Part shown: piece after piece, positions 1 to 8,889 of the stretch
How positions within the stretch are numbered: position 1 is the first letter of the stretch
Layout of the letters: each line of letters opens with the position of its first letter
Assembly (NCBI GenBank): GCA_003427395.1
Contig: BFEA01000001.1
Location: 12,014,496 to 12,035,759, forward strand
From: Chara braunii
Lineage: Eukaryota > Streptophyta > Charophyceae > Charales > Characeae
DNA length: 21,264 nt
Direction of reading: 5' to 3'
The notes under the pieces: generated by a model
Database searches by the model: none
What the model was told of the DNA's origin: nothing
What the model saw: the letters and a program-made list of their open reading frames with translations, nothing else
Program-made: the position numbers and the translations under genes

Positions 1-137
1 GGGGGGGGTATGGGGGGTTTGGGGGGGGGTATGAGGGTGTTGGGGGGCAGTTTGGGGGTGTTGGGGGTTGGATGGGGGTATTTGGGTTGGGTATGGGGTG
101 TTGGTGGGGTTATAAGGGGTCATAAGGGGTTCTGGAC
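1..137. repeat. G-rich low-complexity tract
   Basis: The tract is made of runs of 4 to 9 G separated by TAT, TTT, TGTT and TTGG, with almost no C. It contains many more than four G-runs of three or longer, so the plus strand could form G-quadruplexes. It has no clean unit and is not the TTTAGGG or TTTTAGGG telomere repeat. An open frame across it is only a by-product of the composition (Gly, Val, Leu, Trp). Confidence 0.85.
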
Positions 138-167
138 CCCCCCAAAAAAAAAATTGTGGGGTGCCGA

Positions 168-248
168 CGACTCCCGACCGGTAGGTGCCGACCAGCCAAC
201 TGGTCGGTGCGTCGGCAGCCGACCAGTCAAGGGTCGCCGACGGTTGGG
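168..248. repeat. Cluster of CCGACCAG / CTGGTCGG inverted repeats
   Basis: CCGACCAG at 188-195 faces CTGGTCGG at 200-207 across a 4-nt loop (8 bp, perfect). A further CCGACCAG lies at 219-226, and related CCGACC and CGTCGG words surround them, so alternative hairpins are possible. A similar word, CCGACCGG, sits at 175-182. No gene is seen here and the role is unknown. Confidence 0.7.
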
Positions 249-261
249 ATGTGCAACACTG

Positions 262-286
262 CTGTAAATGATAATCCACCTTAACC
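262..286 (+). repeat. 25-nt inverted repeat, left copy
   Basis: The reverse complement of 21229-21253 matches this 25-nt stretch at 24 of 25 positions; the mismatch is at 268. Similarity stops on both sides: inside the next bases are CCGG here against AAAA in the other copy, and outside they also differ. It could be a terminal inverted repeat of a large composite element or simply two copies of a dispersed repeat in opposite orientation. Confidence 0.6.
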
Positions 287-767
287 CCGGTTGTGGCTCT
301 GCATCACCGACTGCCCGGCAACTTATACCCTGAGCTGGGCACCAACCACTATGCATATGATACATGTACATATTTTACATGCTAAAAATAAAATAAAACA
401 GAGGAGCTTCTGCCTTTTCTCTCCGCACAAGATTTCTGTCCTTTTCGAGCTCATCTTGGGCCACCTCCGTTATCTTCTAACAGTTGTGCTGCCACTGGCC
501 AAGCTCCCAACATCCTATACATAACGCACCCGTATCTGGCTCACTTCATGCGCCAGATACAGACACAGATTCCCACAGCACTGCCCATTTTCTTCAACTG
601 GCAGTCACTCTAAAAGGTAAGTCATTTTCTATCTTTTTTTTTTTTTTTTTGGCCTGCCGATGAGGCAGAGCACTTTACGGGCGCAGATACAGAAGAAATA
701 AGAGTAACAAGCACAGCCGCGGCGCAGAGGGGAAAGAAAACAACACGGCCCAAGTCAGGCACAACTC
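287..767. other. Gene-free stretch
   Basis: No coding region with recognisable similarity was found. The only marked feature is a run of 17 T at 634-650. The short open frames here have no family resemblance. Confidence 0.5.
634..650. repeat. Poly-T tract (17 T)
   Basis: This is an uninterrupted T run. It may be the reverse of a retroposon poly-A tail, or a simple homopolymer. Confidence 0.9.
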
Positions 768-902
768 GGCCCTTGGCATGGCCAGACGGTACGATTCAGG
801 TCATGTGGTATGATGCGGTGTGGCGGTACCATGTGGGCCGGACGATATTATACAGTCTGCATGATGCCACATGGGTTGGATGGCAGTATTCGACTGGGCA
901 GC
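768..902. repeat. Degenerate ~19-bp minisatellite, cluster 1
   Basis: The cluster opens with GGCCCTTGGCATGGCCA (768-784) and continues with diverged units resembling GTAYTATGTGGNCTGGGYG, for example at about 806-860. The same opening word and the same units recur at 13708-13800 and 14117-14296. Overlapping open frames follow from the repeat and are not genes. Confidence 0.6.
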
Positions 903-1050
903 AACATGTTCAAAAAGGAAAAAGGGAGACCAACATTTATGGCATACTCAGAGCAGCACTTTAGGCCATTCTCACAACAGCACTATCTGACCACAATAAC
1001 GACTCACAACGATTTCCCCTTTCCTTCTTCTCTCAACCCTGTGTTTGTGC

Positions 1051-1373
1051 TGTACTTGTATTCCAGCATTCCGGAAAATCCACGCTCGCCCACAACCGCG
1101 GAACGCCAAAAAGAAGTAAAAAAAACAAAGAACCGGGATCCCCTCACGACCCCGGCGTTGCTGCTGTGTACTTGTATTCGAGCATGTGGCGGATACTCGG
1201 CCATGTCTGGACTCTCGCATGCTACGCGCCATACCCGAACAAACAAAAAAGAGGATTTTATTCGAACATGTGCAGCGTGAGGAGCGCCATGCCAATACCA
1301 GAAACAGCAAGGGGACCCCCCGACGACCGCGATGCTGCTTCTATGTCCTTGTATTCAAGCATGTGGCGGATAC
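1051..1373. repeat. Repeat with CTTGTATTCRAGCATGTGGCGG core
   Basis: Related words occur at 1051-1071, 1167-1196, 1255-1276 (weak) and 1343-1373. The 1167 and 1343 copies share about 30 nt (TRTNCTTGTATTC, then AGCATGTGGCGGATAC), and both follow GCGNTGCTGCT, so a unit of about 177 bp is duplicated with divergence. A further single copy lies at 15097-15116. Confidence 0.6.
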
Positions 1374-1650
1374 CCTTGTGATGCGTCTGGATGAACTCAC
1401 ACCAAACCCGAAAAAAAAAAGGGTGGATTGCTCCTACTGGCCTATCTCGGGCCCAGAGGACATCGGGCCCAAACTGGCCGCTACGAGACCCGCAATTCTT
1501 TAAGAGTATATAGAGAAGGGAAAAACAAAAGACCTGAAACCAAATGCTTACAACGACACCTGTTTTCATGAGCCTTTTCCAGCTGTTTTCATGTCTTTCT
1601 GTCCCCCTACAGTGTGTGCCTGTGATGTGGCTGTGGTTCGCCTTTTGTCA
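1374..1650. other. Gene-free stretch
   Basis: No gene is seen. Two GGGCCC palindromes lie at about 1449 and 1466, in a GC-rich stretch that gives way to A/T-rich DNA. Confidence 0.4.
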
Positions 1651-1776
1651 TTCAGTCTTCTTTTTTTTTTTTTTTTTTTTTTTTTTTCAAATTTGGTAAG
1701 GAATTCGGATGTAATGCTCAGGCAAATCTTGTTTAATTTATTTTTCTCTAAAACATATTTTTTTTCAGATTTTCAG

Positions 1777-1807
<31 letters not shown>
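1651..1807. repeat. Two long poly-T tracts with duplicated flank
   Basis: Runs of 27 T (1661-1687) and 29 T (1779-1807) are each immediately preceded by TTCAGTCTT or TTCAGTC (about 1651 and 1772). The roughly 120-bp arrangement is a short T-tract plus ~85 bp bounded by direct repeats. That would fit a minus-strand poly-A retroposon with a target duplication, or a simple duplication. Confidence 0.55.
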
Positions 1808-1966
1808 GGGTTCTCGTCCACACATGTATTTCCACAAGTGCGGACTGAACCAGCAGGTAAACCAACACTCCATTGGGCCTACCACCTTCCCGTTCCACTA
1901 CCAGGCCTCCCCCAAACCCCAAAATCTTCAGATTGAGCCACTTGTTCTCAAGTTGCCTGGGGCCGT

Positions 1967-1982
1967 GTACTGGTGGTTTAAG
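1967..1982 (+). repeat. GTACTGGTGGTTTAAG dispersed motif
   Basis: This 16-mer occurs exactly in reverse at 14282-14297. Near copies lie at 11900-11914 and 14427-14442 (one mismatch), and a shorter one (CTGGTGGTTTAA) at 4861-4872. Downstream, ACTTTCTATCTCGACCT follows at about 2053-2069, a word that also follows the 4861 copy, so 1967-2069 and 4861-4889 are related. Confidence 0.55.
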
Positions 1983-2068
1983 AGCAAGGTTTCTTCAAGC
2001 AACCAGACTCTTCGGAGTCCCTGCAAAATGCACCTCGGGAAATGCACTTGCTACTTTCTATCTCGACC

Positions 2069-2083
2069 TTTTTTTTTTTTTTT
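2069..2083. repeat. Poly-T tract (15 T)
   Basis: This T run directly follows the ACTTTCTATCTCGACC word that is shared with about 4871-4888. Confidence 0.85.
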
Positions 2084-2127
2084 ATAAACAAAGCTCCATC
2101 TATTGGTGGGGAGCAACACCTGCTGGA

Positions 2128-2205
2128 AACCGGGTCCAGCGTCCCATAGATAGAACCATATCCTCACATATTGGCACAAACTGGGAACCGGGCCCAGCGT
2201 CCCAT
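2128..2205. repeat. 20-nt direct repeat, 58 bp apart
   Basis: AACCGGGYCCAGCGTCCCAT occurs at 2128-2147 and 2186-2205 with a single difference (T/C). The sequence between is less similar. It looks like a small old duplication. Confidence 0.75.
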
Positions 2206-2660
2206 CACGAGGACATTCAGACAGCTCATCAGGAAATTTCATGGAAGTGAGACTAGGAACCTACTCGAAAAATCCAATTGGCCTAAGGATGGAATTTTGA
2301 GAATTAAGATACTGGGGCGATTACCCGGCATTGGCTCAGAGAATTGAGGCTACTTCAAACCTATCTATGACAAACACCATGATTCAGAAACGACTCAGAA
2401 GAATTCCCCCTCAATCCACTTTACCTCCCTCCGGCAAGACTGACTACAGCGGAGCCACCATCTCTGCCGCTGCTATACCATACTCCCATCCCACCAGCTA
2501 GCCCCCTCACTGGTAGGACGCGTGATAACCCACCATCTTCTCCCACTCTCCTTATTCTGTTTTCAAAAAATAAAAAAAGGAAAATTAGAGAAACAAAAAT
2601 CAGAGCTGAACCACCATCAATCCAAACCAAACCCACACTACAGGCGAGAAACTGTCACTC
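2206..2660. other. Gene-free stretch
   Basis: Nothing recognisable was found on either strand. The stretch is A-rich in the middle (about 2565-2600). Confidence 0.4.
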
Positions 2661-2661
2661 A

Positions 2662-3455
2662 AGCTTTCAGTCCTCGTACCAGAAGTCGCCAGTTCTCACC
2701 CCCCCCTCACTAGGGTTACAAGGTAACACAAGCTGCCCCAGCACCGAACTGACTGTTTTCTGACGGACAGGAAGCATCTTCCCCCCTCGACACTTAGCTG
2801 CCAACCCCCCTACCGGGTTACAGGGGCACTGCCCCAGATTCAGCTACGTTGAAAGAGGTGGTTATGCCTTCCACACTCGGCAAGCTCCAATGGCCTCAAG
2901 CTCCTCCATGGTCACAGCACTGCTCCAGCACCGGCCACTGTCGCCCCACCCCGTCCTTCTAATAGACTTACCCCCCTGAGCCACCCTTCCCCTCCTGCAT
3001 GAGCCCCCCCAAAATTTCTTCCCAACCATGCTTCCGATTTCACTGTCCATTTGAAAAAACAAGAGGAGGCAGCCATCAACAATCTGACTCTTACCTTCAC
3101 CACCGATGAGGGACACGCCGATCCAGCTTTCAGTCCTCGTACCAGAACTCGTCAGATCTCATACCCCTGTGTTAGGGTTACAAGGCAACACAAACAACCC
3201 CAGTACCGATCTAACTGATTCTGACGGACAGAGAGTGCCTTCCCCCCTCGACACCTCTCTTAACTGCATGGCCCCTCAAAAGGTTACAGGGTCACCGCCC
3301 CAGCAACAGCTACGTCGGGCGAGATGGTTATGCCTTCTACCCTCGGCATAACTTCAATGGCCTCAAGCTCCCCCGGTCACAGAGCGAATGCTCCAGCACC
3401 GGCCAGCGTCGTCCCACCCCACCCTTCTGGTAAGACTTACCTCTGTAAACCGCCG
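2662..3455. repeat. Imperfect ~465-bp tandem duplication
   Basis: Copy 1 (about 2662-2990) and copy 2 (about 3125-3455) share ordered blocks: AGCTTTCAGTCCTCGTACCAGAA, TAGGGTTACAAGG, CTGACGGACAG, CTTCCCCCCTCGACAC, GGTTACAGG, CAGCTACGT, GGTTATGCCTTC, ATGGCCTCAAGCTC and GCTCCAGCACCGGCCA. The offset grows from 463 to 469 through small indels. About 130 bp of unshared sequence lies between the copies. The DNA is C-rich and no conserved reading frame was found. Confidence 0.85.
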
Positions 3456-3459
3456 GTCC

Positions 3460-3900
3460 CTCATCTAAGCGAACCCCCCCACTTCCCACCTACCCCTAAT
3501 TCGACCTCCCCCCCTTTTAATTTGCAAAACCGCAACGGCCGCAATCACGACAAAGAAATAAGATTTGCAGATGGGGATTTATTCACATAGAAAAGAACTG
3601 CGAAAACACTCTTGAAAAATAGGAATTAAAACCACAATTGAGAAATCTGTCTGCAACAGCCTTTTCGGAAAGAAACATTTGTGATCGAAAATTCAAGAAA
3701 TCCAACTAAGACGTCCCATTGGACTCACGAATGTCTATGATCAGGAATAATCCTGACATAGTTGAGGTCATCAGCTAACGGATTTCAAAGATGGGATTGA
3801 AGATGAGATTTGATAAAATTTGAAAATCCAAGTAAGGAAAACTCACTCAGACAGCGAATCAAGAACTTGTTAAGAACTCTAGTTCCAGAAATCGACAGGA
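3460..3900. other. Gene-free stretch
   Basis: C-rich DNA gives way at about 3545 to A-rich DNA. No recognisable gene, RNA or element end was found. Confidence 0.4.
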
Positions 3901-3904
3901 AATA

Positions 3905-3970
3905 ACGACATGAGAATACGACATGAGAATACGACATGTAGAATACGACAGGAGATAAGGACATGAGAAT
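3905..3970. repeat. 13-bp tandem repeat, about 5 units
   Basis: Two exact units of ACGACATGAGAAT (3905-3917 and 3918-3930) are followed by three variants to about 3970. Confidence 0.85.
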
Positions 3971-4002
3971 ACCACACGAATCAAGATATTCCAATTGGGT
4001 GC

Positions 4003-4068
4003 ATCATCAGGGATAGCGACATAGAAAAGACGAATATCATCAGGGATAACGACATAGAAAAGACGAAT
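4003..4068. repeat. 33-bp tandem repeat, two units
   Basis: ATCATCAGGGATARCGACAT, then AGAAAAGACGAAT, occurs at 4003-4035 and 4036-4068 with one difference (G/A). It lies just after the 13-bp array, with which it shares the word CGACAT. Confidence 0.85.
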
Positions 4069-4069
4069 G

Positions 4070-4710
4070 GGTAATACAAAATCTGGGGGACTATCGTGGG
4101 AACAGCCTAATCCCCGAAGCCCTAAGATACTATGGGAAAATAGAGCGATACTTAGGTTGACGTCTTCGAGAAACTGCCGCGCGCCGAGCTCCCATCGCCT
4201 CGTAAAGTTGTCTCGTTCTTCTTAAAATCGCCAGCTCTTCAGGTCATCTCAAGACACTCCACTCCCGCCATCTCCAGATCCCACTTCCAGACCGCCATCC
4301 CGACCAAACTCATCCCCCTCCTCTTCCTGCGAGAGGAACACCCTCTCCTCCCCATAGCCAGTTCTAGGACAGCCCTTTAGCAAAGTGCACTAGCCAGAAG
4401 AGATACTCAGGACACCGCCGCCTCCATAAAACTTTCTGAAGGCGATTGTGTTGTGAGTGACAGCGTCAAGCCCGTCAACGCAGCCTCACAGAGAGTTCGA
4501 TCCCTGCACAGCGACCCTCAATAGCTGGATCGGAAGAAACAGGAGACGGAGAACGAGATAGGAAGAGGGGAAAACCCAAGACACTCTCCTTCGATACACC
4601 CCTCCCTCTTCTTTCCACAAGGGGCATCCCACATCTTCCCCACCATACACACCCCCTCCCATCCCCTACCTCCATCACCAACGGACCGCAGCGCCCTCAC
4701 AACCTCGTCG
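4070..4710. other. Gene-free stretch
   Basis: This is C/A-rich DNA. Minus-strand open frames at 4475-4700 show no family motifs and overlap one another, so I do not call them genes. Confidence 0.4.
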
Positions 4711-4816
4711 CAGCCATCGCCTTCGCTCGCCCGCCTCGTGCTGCTCGTCGCGCCAACCAGTTCCAGCCATCGCCTTCGCTCGCCCGCCTCGTGCTGCTCG
4801 TCGCGCCGACCAGTTC
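4711..4816. repeat. 53-bp tandem duplication
   Basis: Copies 4711-4763 and 4764-4816 differ at one position (CAACC/CGACC). They are GC-rich, with CTCGCCCGCCTCGTGCTGCT inside, and the near identity points to recent slippage. They sit just beyond the 3' end of the minus-strand retroelement remnant. Confidence 0.9.
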
Positions 4817-4871
4817 GCGCCGTAGGGGAGGGGCGCAGCGCTTCCGGTAGCGCCGCGCCCCTGGTGGTTTA

Positions 4872-5530
4872 ACTTTCTATCTCGACCTCTTCCCTTATGG
4901 GCACAAATTCTGTCAATTTCAAATCTGCCATCAATAGGGCGAGGGATTATAGGATTGTGTTCAGGAAAGGAAGTAGAAGCAGTGTAAACACCGGATGCGT
5001 GTGCAGATGAGGTGGCATGGCAACCACATAGGAAGGGTCGAAGCCATCATCCCCTACGACTTTTAGAATCTGCCATGGGCCGTAGTACAAAAAAATAAAA
5101 ATGGCAGTATCGGGAGACAATTCCTCATCCGAAAACTCAGACATCTTAACCCACACAGTCTCATTCCCTAAAGGTCGCCGGCCTGCATTGCGGATTGGCG
5201 AATTTGATCATGCCAGCCTGCCCCTTGTTCATTGCTGCGATTGCGACTTTAAGCAAGTGCAGACACGTGACTCCATGACCAGGCATGCCAGGGGTCAAAC
5301 TAGCAAGGCGGTCAGGAAACAAGAGATCAAGAGGGTTGCAGATTCACCAAACGTATTGCAGCATGTACATAGTCATGCCAGTTGCAGAGTGAATGGAGTT
5401 ACTGCACAACCCTTTGACCGCATCCAACTCTTCATCCCAAGGGTTCTGATCGGGAATAGTCAATGCACGTAGGAGTTGGGTGATAATCTGATTGATTTTC
5501 TTGACTTGTCTATTAGTGCGAGGATTTCAG
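4872..5530 (-). pseudogene. Ty3/gypsy integrase core end and C-terminal region (broken)
   Basis: Read on the minus strand, the fragment begins near 5530 with a diverged form of the H-P-x-T-x-G-Q motif (NPRTNRQVKKINQ). It continues through WDEEL and SIHSATGM, which are typical of the end of the Ty3/gypsy integrase catalytic core. A separate open piece at 5156-4947 carries WVKMSEFS, YYGPWQILKVVGDD, PSYVVAMPPHL and HPVF, the post-core region seen in plant-type gypsy integrases. A possible degenerate chromodomain start (GRFEIDRICAHK) follows to 4872. At least two frame changes and several stops make it non-functional. The motif series is clear, but the chromodomain call is weak. Confidence 0.8.
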
Positions 5531-5532
5531 CC

Positions 5533-6747
5533 CTCGGCAGTGCTGGAAAAGGCCTTGCCCGCCCTAAGTGAAGGCGGGCCTGCGAATACGTGCCAAGGCC
5601 TGGGTACAGGCCAGTATGATCATGCTAAAGGGGCCCGTTGGAATCTATATGCGGACATGAATCTTCACAGTAGCCCTTCTAGGGCTCACCGCACATCTCG
5701 GCTGAGGCCCCGTACTGACTTGTGCCCGGGCCATAATATTTATGAGAGGCCTATTTTTGTCAAATTCTGCATGAGGGGTATCAGACAGTTGCAGGACACC
5801 AGTTGGTTACAGAGTAACGTGAGCCTTTCCAGGCTCTTTCCGGAGGCTGCAGCCTTGACGGGCAGTTGAGCCCAGAACCCCGTACGGTTGAGGCCCTGGG
5901 CATGAGCCACCAGAGGCCGACACATCACAGAACGGCCGCAGGCCAATGAGAATGCAGCATCTTCGTCACACACTAGCCACGAGCCAAGGGGATCGCAGCA
6001 AACATGTGGAGGCCCGTGAAAAGCCTGGTCGTGCCCAACTGTAAAGGGCCCAGGCCTGTAACTGTAACTGGGCCTGGGCGCAGACACGAGGGCCCGACTG
6101 GAAGAGACTGGAGGCTCGCCCTGCCAGGTCCAGAGGCAGCAGCGGCTGAGCTCACTTTCCATATAGGGAAGTGAGCATCGCTGGGGAGGTCACTCTGGCC
6201 TAGGCAGGCAATGCGGCCACGCTGCTGCGCTGCAACTTCGTGATCTGCACGAAGCTGCTGGCTGGGTCGCGTGCACGGGCGCTGGGGTGTGAGGTGCACT
6301 GCTGGGCAGTGGGTGCATGGCAGCCATAGCCGGCCTGCTGGGCACGGGTTTGGATGGTGATGGTGGTCTTTGGGTGTCGGGGATGCACACTGTGGGGAAG
6401 TCAAGGGGTGATGTGAGAGAAGAGAGAACGTACCTGGTGTATGCTGGCGGTCTGCATTGGTGTTGACGTCATGTACATTGGTCTTCGTCGTCGAAGTGAG
6501 CCTGTTGCACGGATGTAGGTAGGCTAGATAGGATGAGTAGAGTAGGCTGGGGGCTGGGCGCTGGGCGCCAGGCAGCAGGAGCAACATTGAATACTGCGTT
6601 GGTGTGGCCTGAGGGCTTGGACATTGGCTCACGAGTTCATTGTTTTGCTCTTATTTGGATGGAATCTTGGTGCATTTGAGCTCTCTGCTTGTTACATGAC
6701 TATCTGGACTTCTACGTGATTTTGCAACTTGGGTTTCTGTTTATCGC
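5533..6747 (+). mobile_element. Repeat family copy A (LTR-like)
   Basis: Copy A is homologous to copy B (about 19398-20455) over ordered words: AAAGGCCTT (5548), AATGAGAAYGCAGCA (5945), CACTTTCCATATAGG (6153-6167), CTGGGCGCTGGGCGCCA (6554-6570) and a 22/23 match at 6636-6658. The distance from 6153 to 6636 is 483 bp. The matching distance in B is 636 bp, and removing B's internal 154-bp duplication leaves 482, so the two are collinear. Homology stops near 6747 (TCGCTCTCA), where integrase coding resumes on the opposite strand. The segment is GC-rich with several inverted repeats. It may be a solo LTR, but target duplications were not found. Confidence 0.65.
6048..6079. repeat. Inverted repeat inside copy A
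   Basis: GCCCAGGC at 6048-6055 faces GCCTGGGC at 6072-6079 (8 bp, perfect, 16-nt loop containing TGTAACTGTAACT). A hairpin is possible; its role is unknown. Confidence 0.6.
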
Positions 6748-7215
6748 TCTCAGTCGTGTTCCTTGCATTAGCTTTAAGATGGCGACCAGATGTGTTCAGT
6801 CTGATGTCATAGAGCTGTGTAGTGAAGTCTCTTCAATCAGAACTGATGAACCTGGTGTTCAGATCACTCATGAGAGTTTTCAGGGGCCAAACTACAAAAT
6901 GCCCTTTTCAAGTCAGTAAAAACGGAACCAGATTGAGAAATTTGGACAAGCGATCGACGATAACAATGACCTGAGAGTAACCCCTCTTGCGTACCTTCCC
7001 AATGTCCGTGAAATCAGTGGAGACTTGACTCACCGGATGAGGAAGGGATAGGCAAAGGCTTCAGAAGACCGAGGGGTGCTTGCTGATGGAGTTCGTTCCT
7101 GTGACACACGAAGCATTCCTCCAAATACTCTGAACATATTCCTTCATGCCCAGCAAATCAAATTGCTGCAACACACTTCCATAACTCTTGAGGAAGCCAA
7201 ATGATGGGTTTCTGC
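6748..7215 (-). pseudogene. Ty3/gypsy integrase: zinc finger and catalytic core (broken)
   Basis: The minus-strand reading gives the H2C2 zinc-binding region (FGFLKSYGSVLQQFD, then ECFVCHRN with C-x2-C at 7101-7118). The linker APLGLLKPLPIP follows, then the first catalytic Asp (VSTDF, Asp codon near 7013-7015), VIVIVDRLSKF, the second Asp (MSDLNTRF, about 6851-6871) and RDFTTQLYDIRL. It ends near 6748 in a diverged HPxANGQTE motif. Frameshifts occur at about 7118 and 6915, with stops at several points. Both catalytic Asp residues survive, but no single frame does. The continuation lies beyond copy A at 5530-4872, yet both parts contain the GQ(T)E motif, so they may come from two related copies. 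Confidence 0.8.
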
Positions 7216-7556
7216 TATGTGCCATGTTCAGAAAATGCTTTCATATCTGTCAAACTTCCCAAACACTCGAAACAACAGACCCTCACAATCGTGAAAGTTA
7301 TGCTGACCGTCCGGATCAGCCTTGACTTGCTTAAGGATTGGACCCTATTCCAGATCCTTGACATTGTGCTCCACCAAATCCTCGTTCGATTTCGGTCGGA
7401 GGTCGTAGGTGCGCACAAGGAAAGTCATTCAGGATGGCGGGACAAAGAATCAACAACACGATTGTTGAAGTCCTTTCTTATGTTTCAATTAAAAATCATA
7501 GATATCCATCTCATGCAGCCAGCAAGATAATGTCATAAACAGATTAGCCTGTGACA
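7216..7556 (-). pseudogene. Ty3/gypsy RNase H end and RNase H-integrase spacer (broken)
   Basis: On the minus strand, WLHEMDIYDF, LKHKKG and, after a 1-nt shift, NRVVDSLSRHPE match the tail of the Ty3/gypsy RNase H domain. The usual form is a YDF-x-LKH-x-KG-x-NxVxDxLSR ending. The spacer that follows includes VKADPDGQHNFHDCEGLLFRVFGKF before the integrase zinc finger, interrupted by stops. The order agrees with the integrase remnant downstream. Upstream of 7556 the coding sense flips to the plus strand. Confidence 0.7.
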
Positions 7557-7587
7557 CCCTATGTCTTGTTTGAGCAGCTAAAAAAGT

Positions 7588-7980
7588 CTGACTTCCGATG
7601 GAAGTGATGTGTGTGACTCCGCCTTTGAGTCATTGAAGAAGGCTTTGGTGAGTCGTCTTGTGCTCCACATTCCAGATCCCAAACTCGCATTCCTAGTCCC
7701 TGCGGATGCAAGCCAATACGGGATTGGCACAGTGCTACAAGAAGATGACGGTGATGGACTATGTCCGCTCGAATATTTCGATAAACAGATGCCCATCAGC
7801 AAGCTAGCTAGCTCCTCGTACATGAAGGTACTCTATGCTTTGAGGGAGGTATCGGAACATTGGAAGCACTACCTTCTCGGACACCATTTCAAGGTCTATT
7901 CTGATCCTGACACCTTGCAATGGATCAGCATTTGCAAAAGAAGCAAAAGTAGATGGGACATGAGTAGGCTTTACAAAGGC
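7588..7980 (+). pseudogene. Ty3/gypsy RNase H N-terminal part, inverted
   Basis: The plus-strand frame from 7609 reads CDSAFESLKKAL, LHIPDPKLAFLVPADASQYG, IGTVLQ, PLEYFDKQMP, HWKHYLLGHHFKVYSD and LQWI. This is the RT connection and RNase H start of Ty3/gypsy pol. The first catalytic Asp (ADAS) is present, but the Glu expected in the YE-x-EL segment reads YMKVLYAL and is lost. After about 7960 the similarity fades. The neighbouring pol pieces on both sides (7216-7556 and 7994-8420) are on the minus strand, so this block is in the opposite sense. It is either a local inversion or a separate insertion. No RT domain is present between it and the protease region. Confidence 0.8.
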
Positions 7981-7993
7981 TGTGAACATCTGT

Positions 7994-8420
7994 TCACTCT
8001 TGTCGTACTTGCGCCACCTTTTTGCAGAATTGCATCACATTCAAGAAGGTTTCCAGGGACTTGCCTGTTTCATCCAAAAGGATAGAATGGTCACATCCCT
8101 CAGCATCAAGGACTACAAACCGTGGCTCCTTCCAAAATGTTTGTTGACATTTGACCTTGAGCCAGCCAAAGCCAATGATCGCCTTGGAAGGGCACTCTTC
8201 CATGGGTGACCGTGCAGTCAGCATCAAAGGTAGTGTGCACACCTTCACCTGGATGTGTTGATGTGACAACGGCTTGGTTGCCAACCTCAATCCAGCAAGG
8301 CTTCTGCAGTTCCACTGCCTTCATCCCAAGACCTGCCTTATGAATACCACACGGCAAAAAGAAACTAGCTATAGGACCACAACCAATCAGCGTGCAGATG
8401 CTCGATGTGGTAGTGTGAGT
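7994..8420 (-). pseudogene. Probable Ty3/gypsy protease and protease-RT linker (broken)
   Basis: A minus-strand open frame (8561-8106) carries a pattern reminiscent of retropepsin-like proteases: LGMKAVELQKPCWIEVG, then VVTSTHPGEGVHTTF and a GDHWLWLAQGQ segment. Just before LGMKAV, the place of the catalytic D-S/T-G-A reads GCGP, so the active-site Asp seems lost. A second minus-strand frame (8290-7994) continues with RFVVLDAEGCDHSI and LNVMQFCKKVAQVRQ. That resembles the linker before the RT; element 2 has a comparable stretch, QLFDNYCKQNREEG, near 16275. The assignment rests on order and weak similarity, without a strong motif. Confidence 0.4.
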
Positions 8421-8639
8421 GCTGAGGAGCTTGAAATAGATCAGTTCCACTCCCCCTCGGGCCGGGCCTCCCCTAAGCTTGGCCCAATGCTCCGTGCGGT
8501 AGTGGAAGTCTGCTTCAGTGGACTCCTCCCTCAGCTCTTCATACAAGATCTTTTGTGGCACAGCCTTGGGCCAGCAAAGGGTTGGGTCTCAAGGCCGGGC
8601 TGCAAATCAGATTCAGGCCCCTTAGAAGAACCCTCACCT

Positions 8640-8715
8640 GATGGCCCACCCTCCCGTGTAATAGAGAGTGCTGATATCCTCTCTCAACACAGTCCCGTGT
8701 AATAAAGAGGAGGGC
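8640..8715. repeat. Short direct repeat CCCGTGTAATARAGAG
   Basis: CCCGTGTAATAGAGAG (about 8653) and CCCGTGTAATAAAGAG (about 8694) lie about 41 bp apart with one difference. Confidence 0.7.
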
Positions 8716-8889
8716 ACCACACTGAAAAACCTGTGGTGGCCAAGCAGCAGCTCGAATCCAAAAGCTCTCACTGCGTATACCAGTAAGACAACTACTTAGG
8801 GTCATGTGAACTGGTGACATGCCACATAGAGCAAGTTTGTGCATTCTGGTTTACTACCATCAGATGGTTTATGAACTTTGGGGGAGAAA

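Noticed and set aside
1-137. Telomere or subtelomere repeat
   Set aside because: The G-runs have no regular TTTAGGG or TTTTAGGG period.
3905-4068. CRISPR-like array
   Set aside because: The repeats are direct 13-bp and 33-bp tandem units with no unique spacers, in eukaryotic DNA.
5973-6632. 219-codon minus-strand open frame in copy A
   Set aside because: It is rich in Pro/Ser/Thr/His from GC-rich repeat DNA, lies antisense to an LTR-like repeat, has no family resemblance and is not kept open in copy B.
6779-6919. Short plus-strand open frame with ATG in good context after copy A
   Set aside because: The minus strand of the same DNA reads as gypsy integrase (RDFTTQLYDIRL and the second catalytic Asp), so the plus-strand frame is a shadow.
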